Origin: Streptomyces noursei
Lineage (GTDB): Bacteria; Actinomycetota; Actinomycetes; Streptomycetales; Streptomycetaceae
Assembly (NCBI RefSeq): GCF_001646665.1
Contig: NZ_LWBU01000179.1
Span: 239,327-303,326, forward strand
DNA length: 64,000 bases
Direction of reading: 5' to 3'
In this document: positions 59,929 through 64,000 of the stretch, piece after piece
Layout: each line of letters opens with the position of its first letter
Numbering within the stretch: the first letter of the stretch is position 1
Notes under the pieces: model-generated
Databases searched by the model: none
The model's input: only the letters and a program-made list of their open reading frames with translations
What the model was told of the DNA's origin: nothing
Translations under genes and position numbers: made by a program

Positions 59929-60744
59929 CTACCGTGACAGACACGCCCGATTGAGTACATAGCGAGTAAGCGGTCGGTAGTAATCGGACCGCACCGCGTC
60001 ATCCAGCGGGACCGCCACGGACACGCGCCCCTCGGCCTCTCCGACGAACAGCGCGGGGTCGTCCGTGTCGGCCAGGCCGACGGCCTCAATACCCAGCTGA
60101 CCTGCTCCGCAGACCCATCCGTGGTCCCCGACGACGAGCTCCGGCAGCGGTCCGCCGGCGTCCGCCAGACCCTCCAGGGCGGCCCTCACCGGGAGGGGGG
60201 AATGGGTGTGTGCGCCGGTCTCACAACCGGCGCCTTCACGCCCTGGTTCCCGCACCAACGCGACTCCCCGTACGTAGTCGAGACTGTACGTACGTACGCC
60301 GAACCGGGTCGTTATGTCGACACATCGCCCCCTCGCGGGTGTGAGAACGAGACATCCGGCCGCCGACAAAGCGTCTGCGATCCCGGCGTAGAAACCGAGC
60401 AGTCGGTGCGGATGTCCCGTCCCGAGCAGCACCGGCGCCCGCCGCCGGGCCACCGCCGCCAGCCTCGCGGCGAACGCCCCGAGCGCGGTCAGCGTCCGCT
60501 CCGGGTCGATGACGTCGGGCCCGGAACGGTACGCCGGGTCGTCGGACACCCCGCACTTGTCGGCCATGAGGCGTAACAGGTCCCCCTCGTCCCATGCCCA
60601 CCGCGGATCGAGCCCGAGGGTCACCCTCGGGTCCCGGGCCGCGAAGAGGCGGTAGCTCCGCAGGCTGTCCTCCCGCGAGGTGGCCACCGGGCCGGCCAGC
60701 CGGGCCGCCAGCAGATGCGCGCGCAGTGCACCGGTACTCAACAC
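59929..60744 (-). CDS. Phosphatase-like conserved protein
   Basis: A 271-residue protein of a Streptomyces-conserved phosphatase-annotated family. Core: GALRAHLLAARLAGPVATSRE, then FAARDPRVTLGLDPRWAWDEGDLLRLMADKCGV, GTGHPHRLLGFYAGIADAL, and VVGDHGWVCGAGQLGIEAVGLAD. The GTGHPH and GDHGW parts look catalytic or metal-binding. GTG 60744 (VLSTGALR) is chosen; a longer open frame runs to 60816. Function is unproven. Confidence 0.7.
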   Translation of the reverse strand: MLSTGALRAHLLAARLAGPVATSREDSLRSYRLFAARDPRVTLGLDPRWAWDEGDLLRLMADKCGVSDDPAYRSGPDVIDPERTLTALGAFAARLAAVARRRAPVLLGTGHPHRLLGFYAGIADALSAAGCLVLTPARGRCVDITTRFGVRTYSLDYVRGVALVREPGREGAGCETGAHTHSPLPVRAALEGLADAGGPLPELVVGDHGWVCGAGQLGIEAVGLADTDDPALFVGEAEGRVSVAVPLDDAVRSDYYRPLTRYVLNRACLSR

Positions 60745-60828
60745 CCTGCCGATGCTGCCGCAGCCCACCCGCCCCGGCGCCGGAACGGCCCGGACACCCC
60801 ACAGTTGGCCTAACACGCGGCCCGGGGG

Positions 60829-60887
60829 CAGCAGGACGCCCGCTGGACGCCCGGCACGGCAGAACCGTGCCGCCCGGCGTCCTGCTG
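60829..60887 (-). terminator. Nested double hairpin downstream of acuC-like gene
   Basis: Outer arms CAGCAGGACGCC (60829-60840) and GGCGTCCTGCTG (60876-60887) enclose an inner hairpin CGGCACGG/CCGTGCCG (60852-60859, 60865-60872). It is 25 bases past the acetoin utilisation gene stop. Confidence 0.65.
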
Positions 60888-60912
60888 TCCCGCCCCCTGC
60901 CGCGGCCCTCCG

Positions 60913-62088
60913 CTACGGCAGCAGGCCCCGCAGCGGGAACGCCGCCCGGCGCGCCGCCAGCACCGCCTGGTCCAGCCGGTCCGCCGGGTCGTAGCCCTCG
61001 TCCCAGCCGCGCCAGGACACCGGCCACCGCCCGTCGGTCATCCGCCCCGGCGCCAGCTGCCGCGTCCGCGCGTACACCTCGTCCCGCCACGACGACGGGA
61101 TCACCGACTCGGGCTCCACCGGGGCACCCGCCGCGATGCCCACCAGATGCGTCCAGGAACGCGGTACGACGTCCACGACCGCGTAACCGCCGCCGCCGAG
61201 GGCGACCCACCGTCCCCCGGCGTACTCGTGCGCCAGGTCGTGGCAGGCCGCCTGGACGGCGCGCTGGGCGTCCAGGGACACCGCCAGATGCGCCAGCGGG
61301 TCCTCGAAGTGCGTGTCGGCCCCGTGCTGCGTCACCAGCACCTGCGGCCGGAAGTCCGTCAGCAGCTCGGGCACCACCGCGTGGAAGGCCCGCAGCCACC
61401 CCGCGTCGCCGGTGCCCGCCGGCAGCGCCACGTTCGCCGCACCGCCCTCGGCCGGTCCGGCCGCGCCCGTCTCCTCCGGCCACCCGGTCCCCGGGAACAG
61501 CGTGCGGGGGTGCTCGTGCAGCGAGACGGTCAGCACCCGCGGGTCCTCCCAGAACGCCGCCTGCACCCCGTCCCCGTGGTGCACGTCGACGTCGACGTAC
61601 GCCACCCGCTCCGCGCCCAGCTCCAGCAGCCGCGCGATCGCCAGCGACGCGTCGTTGTAGATGCAGAAGCCCGCCGCGGACCCGGGCATCGCGTGGTGCA
61701 GCCCGCCCGCGAAGTTCACCGCGTGCAGGGCCTCCCCGCGCCACACCGCCTCGGCGGCGCCCACCGACTGACCCGCGATCAGCGCCGACGCCTCGTGCAT
61801 CCCGGCGAACGCCGGGTCGTCCATGGTCCCCAGCCCGTACGCCTGGTCCGCCGCCCCCGGGTCCGCCGACGCCGCGCGGACGGCCGCCACGTAGTCCTCG
61901 CGGTGCACCAGCCGCAGCGTCGAGTCCCCGGCCGGCTTGGCGGCCACCACGTCGACCGCGCGGTCCAGTCCGTACGCCCGCACCAACCCCATGGTCAGCT
62001 CGAGCCGCACCGGATCCATCGGGTGCCCGGCCCCGAAGTCGTACCCGGCGAGTGCGTCATCCCACATCAACAGTGCGCGGCCGCTCAT
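60913..62088 (-). CDS. AcuC-like histone deacetylase-fold protein
   Basis: A 391-residue zinc hydrolase of the class I HDAC/AcuC fold. Motifs: NFAGGLHHAMPGSAAGFC (catalytic His pair), YVDVDVHHGDGVQAAFWED (metal Asp and His), VTQHGADTHFEDPL and WVALGGGGYAVVDVVPR. It would deacetylate acetyl-CoA synthetase or other proteins or polyamines. ATG 62088; an upstream start is possible. It overlaps the end of the MFS gene by 32 bases. Confidence 0.9.
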   Translation of the reverse strand: MSGRALLMWDDALAGYDFGAGHPMDPVRLELTMGLVRAYGLDRAVDVVAAKPAGDSTLRLVHREDYVAAVRAASADPGAADQAYGLGTMDDPAFAGMHEASALIAGQSVGAAEAVWRGEALHAVNFAGGLHHAMPGSAAGFCIYNDASLAIARLLELGAERVAYVDVDVHHGDGVQAAFWEDPRVLTVSLHEHPRTLFPGTGWPEETGAAGPAEGGAANVALPAGTGDAGWLRAFHAVVPELLTDFRPQVLVTQHGADTHFEDPLAHLAVSLDAQRAVQAACHDLAHEYAGGRWVALGGGGYAVVDVVPRSWTHLVGIAAGAPVEPESVIPSSWRDEVYARTRQLAPGRMTDGRWPVSWRGWDEGYDPADRLDQAVLAARRAAFPLRGLLP

Positions 62089-63223
62089 GCCCGCCACCGT
62101 ATCGGTCCGGTTCAACACCGAACGACCGGGCATACCGCAGCGTCATCAGCACCAGCACCAGCGGCACCAGCATCGCCCCGCGGTGGCTCCACGCCTCACC
62201 GAGCGCGCCCACCAGCGGCGACCCGACCAGGTAGCCCGCGTAGTTGAAGACGTTCAGCCGCGCCACCTCCGCGTCGTCGCGCGCCGCCGCGAAGGTCTGC
62301 GGCACCAGCACGCTGAGCCCGAGCCCCAGCACCGTGAAGCCGGCCACCCCGGCCCACGGCCCCGGCGCCCCGGCCACCACCCCGAACCCGGCCGCCGCCA
62401 GCACCGCCCCGCCCCGCACCACGGCCACCGCACCGAACCGCCGCACCCCGAGGTCCCCCACGGCCCGCCCCAACAGGGTCGTGACCATATAGGCGTTGTA
62501 CGGCACCGTCGCCAGCTCCTCCGAGCCGTGCAGCACGTCCGTCACGTACTTCGCGCTCCAGTTCGACACGGTCGCGTCACCGATGTACGCGAAGGTCATA
62601 ACCAGGCACAGCGGCACCAGCACCCCCACCGGCCGCCCGACCGGCTCCTGCACCGTCCGCGGCTGCCCGCCGACGTACCACCGGCTCCCCAGCAACGCCG
62701 CCGGCAGCACCACCACGACGACCGCCAGGTACGACGGGCCCAGCGCCACGTCCGCGCGCACCGCCGCCCACGCCAGCGACGCCCCCGCGATCCCGCCCAG
62801 GCTGTACGCGGCGTGGAACCCGAGCATGATGCTGCGCCCGTACGCCCGCTGGAGGCTCACCCCCAGCATGTTCATCGCCGCGTCCAGCGCCCCGACTGCC
62901 AGCCCGAACACCCCGAGCGCCAAGGCCGCGTGCCACAGCCGCCCACCGGCTCCGACACCGAGGAGGGCCAGCAGTACGACCGGCTGCGCCCACCTGAGCA
63001 GGGTGCCCGGCGCCATCCGCCGTACGAGCCTCCCGGCCGCGACGCTCCCCACGCCGGCGAGGACGGGGACGGCCGCCAGGAAGGCCGGCAGCAGCGCGTC
63101 GGAGATCCCGTACCGGTCCTGGACGGCCGGGATGCGCGTCACCAGCAGCGCGAAGGTCACCCCTTGGACGAAGAAGGAGACCACCAGCGAGCCACGCCCA
63201 CGCCGCAACCGCGCATCCGTCAT
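62057..63223 (-). CDS. MFS transporter
   Basis: A 388-residue major facilitator with about twelve spans, starting SLVVSFFVQGVTFALLVTRIP and including the loop GRLVRRMAPGTLLRWAQPV and GALDAAMNMLGVSLQRAYG, seen in the YbjJ/Fucp-like group. Substrate unknown. ATG 63223 (MTDARLRRGRG) is preferred; a longer frame extends to 63247. Its 3' end overlaps the AcuC-like gene, so these two are translated from one mRNA. Confidence 0.88.
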   Translation of the reverse strand: MTDARLRRGRGSLVVSFFVQGVTFALLVTRIPAVQDRYGISDALLPAFLAAVPVLAGVGSVAAGRLVRRMAPGTLLRWAQPVVLLALLGVGAGGRLWHAALALGVFGLAVGALDAAMNMLGVSLQRAYGRSIMLGFHAAYSLGGIAGASLAWAAVRADVALGPSYLAVVVVVLPAALLGSRWYVGGQPRTVQEPVGRPVGVLVPLCLVMTFAYIGDATVSNWSAKYVTDVLHGSEELATVPYNAYMVTTLLGRAVGDLGVRRFGAVAVVRGGAVLAAAGFGVVAGAPGPWAGVAGFTVLGLGLSVLVPQTFAAARDDAEVARLNVFNYAGYLVGSPLVGALGEAWSHRGAMLVPLVLVLMTLRYARSFGVEPDRYGGGHERPRTVDVG

Positions 63224-63266
63224 GGCGGCACAGCGTAGGGCGCTCACCCACCGCTGGACAGATCAC

Positions 63267-63911
63267 TCACGCGAGCAGCCCGAGCAACTGCCCCATGTCG
63301 TCGAAGTACCCGGTCGCCGTGCCGAGCTTGGCGGCGGGCGTCATGGCGGTGAAGCCGTACACGTCCATGCCGGCCGCCCGTGCCGCCCGCACCCCGAGCG
63401 GGCTGTCCTCCACGACGACGCAGCGCTCGGGCGCCACCCCCATCCGCTCGGCGGCGTGCAGGAAGAGGTCCGGTGCCGGCTTCCCGCGCCCCACGTCCTG
63501 CGCGCTGAACACCCTGCCCTCCGGGAACCACCGGTCGAGCCCCGTCTTGTGGTGCCCCACCCGGATCCGTTCGTGGCTCCCGGACGACGCGACGCAGTAC
63601 GGCACGCCTTCCGCGACGAGCTTCGCCAGCATGTCCGGCACCCCGGCGACCACCTCCAGCTCGCGCGCGAACGCCGCGAACACCCGCGCGTGGAACTCCT
63701 CGTCGAACCCCTCGGGCAGCCTCCGGCCGGTCCGCTCCAGGACGGTGTCGTGCACCCGGTGCACCGCGCCCCCCATGTAGTCCCGCAGGGAGTCCTCGTA
63801 CGAGGTGGGGTGCCCCAGCTCCGTCAGGTAGGCAGCCAGGATGGTGTTGGACAGGGGCTCGCTGTCGACAAGGACACCGTCGTTGTCGAAGATCACCAGC
63901 TCGTATCGCAT
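63267..63911 (-). CDS. HAD-IA hydrolase (phosphoglycolate/beta-phosphoglucomutase-like)
   Basis: A 214-residue enzyme with VIFDNDGVLVDSEPLSN (motif I; the Asp pair, DNDGV form), VASSGSHERIRVG (motif II Ser) and VVEDSPLGVRAARAAGM (motif IV). Phosphatase or phosphoglucomutase-like activity on small phosphosugars. Just 43 bases downstream (in transcription) the MFS gene starts, so co-transcription is likely. Confidence 0.92.
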   Translation of the reverse strand: MRYELVIFDNDGVLVDSEPLSNTILAAYLTELGHPTSYEDSLRDYMGGAVHRVHDTVLERTGRRLPEGFDEEFHARVFAAFARELEVVAGVPDMLAKLVAEGVPYCVASSGSHERIRVGHHKTGLDRWFPEGRVFSAQDVGRGKPAPDLFLHAAERMGVAPERCVVVEDSPLGVRAARAAGMDVYGFTAMTPAAKLGTATGYFDDMGQLLGLLA

Positions 63912-63953
63912 ACGACCACCCTAAAAGTCGGAACGGGTCCGGAACGCAAAAAT

Positions 63954-63990
63954 GCCTCAGCCCCCGGACACAAGGTCCGGGGACTGAGGC
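63954..63990 (-). terminator. Intrinsic terminator with T-run for a gene right of the window
   Basis: GCCTCAG (63954-63960) and CCCCGGAC (63962-63969) pair with GTCCGGGG (63975-63982) and CTGAGGC (63984-63990), leaving loop ACAAG and one mismatch. On the minus strand the hairpin is followed by TTTTT, so it terminates leftward transcription from beyond 64000. It also separates this window from that unit. Confidence 0.8.
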
Positions 63991-64000
63991 TAAAAATTGT

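Noticed and set aside
1..64000. tRNA, rRNA and CRISPR arrays
   Set aside because: Scanning by eye for T-loop-like GGTTCGAATCC blocks, cloverleaf pairs and regularly spaced direct repeats gave nothing convincing.

Overview
The window is chromosomal DNA from a Streptomyces or very close relative. The evidence is roughly 70% or higher GC, codons ending in G/C, many GTG starts, and a set of actinomycete hallmark genes: the Rex-controlled haem cluster, bldN with its anti-sigma gene rsbN, the 32-residue bS22 protein, class I lysyl-tRNA synthetase, DUF397/XRE pairs and an SpdB-like DUF2637 protein. No rRNA, tRNA, CRISPR array or intact transposase was seen. About 60 protein genes are supported.

Layout. 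1-5.1 kb: the tail of an iron/2-oxoglutarate oxygenase gene, then a coupled pair made of a P-loop NTPase and a membrane-tethered type 1 periplasmic-binding-like receptor. 5.2-12.8 kb (minus strand): the System II cytochrome c maturation operon resA-ccdA-resB-ccsB, a polysaccharide deacetylase lipoprotein, a histidine phosphatase and hemL. 13.1-18.6 kb: a conserved hypothetical gene, a 227-bp MITE-like element, and a four-gene minus-strand operon. That operon encodes an NrtR-like NUDIX/winged-helix regulator, a PNP/MTAN-type nucleosidase with an extra C-terminal region, and two membrane proteins. It is the best candidate for an undescribed system.

18.7-27 kb: accessory metabolism and regulators. 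These are a GNAT, a metallophosphoesterase, an NmrA-like reductase, a Mut7-C RNase, MarR, TetR with three operator copies facing an FAD monooxygenase, an ATPase and an SDR. 27-38.8 kb: rtcB, two DUF3558 lipoproteins, an SpdB-like protein, divergent lysS/argS, an XRE-transmembrane protein with GGAAC iterons, and a DUF4232 lipoprotein. 38.9-43.6 kb: an IRED-like reductase, a methyltransferase, DUF4253, and an ECF sigma plus membrane sensor whose ectodomain is duplicated in a secreted neighbour.

43.6-52.2 kb: hemB, a SUKH-like protein, an AbaA/WhiJ-type module (ATPase, XRE-DUF5753, DUF397), then rex-hemA-hemC-hemD behind a near-consensus Rex operator. 52.2-53.0 kb: a gene-free tract holding a large nested palindrome. 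53-64 kb: a glutaredoxin, a HAD phosphatase, bldN, rsbN (preceded by a BldN-like promoter), an acyltransferase, an epimerase, bS22, an excisionase-like DNA-binding protein, a phosphatase, an AcuC-like deacetylase, an MFS transporter and a HAD hydrolase.

Together the genes cover haem supply, haem attachment to cytochromes, redox sensing and the BldN developmental switch, with accessory signalling or conflict modules placed between conserved blocks.
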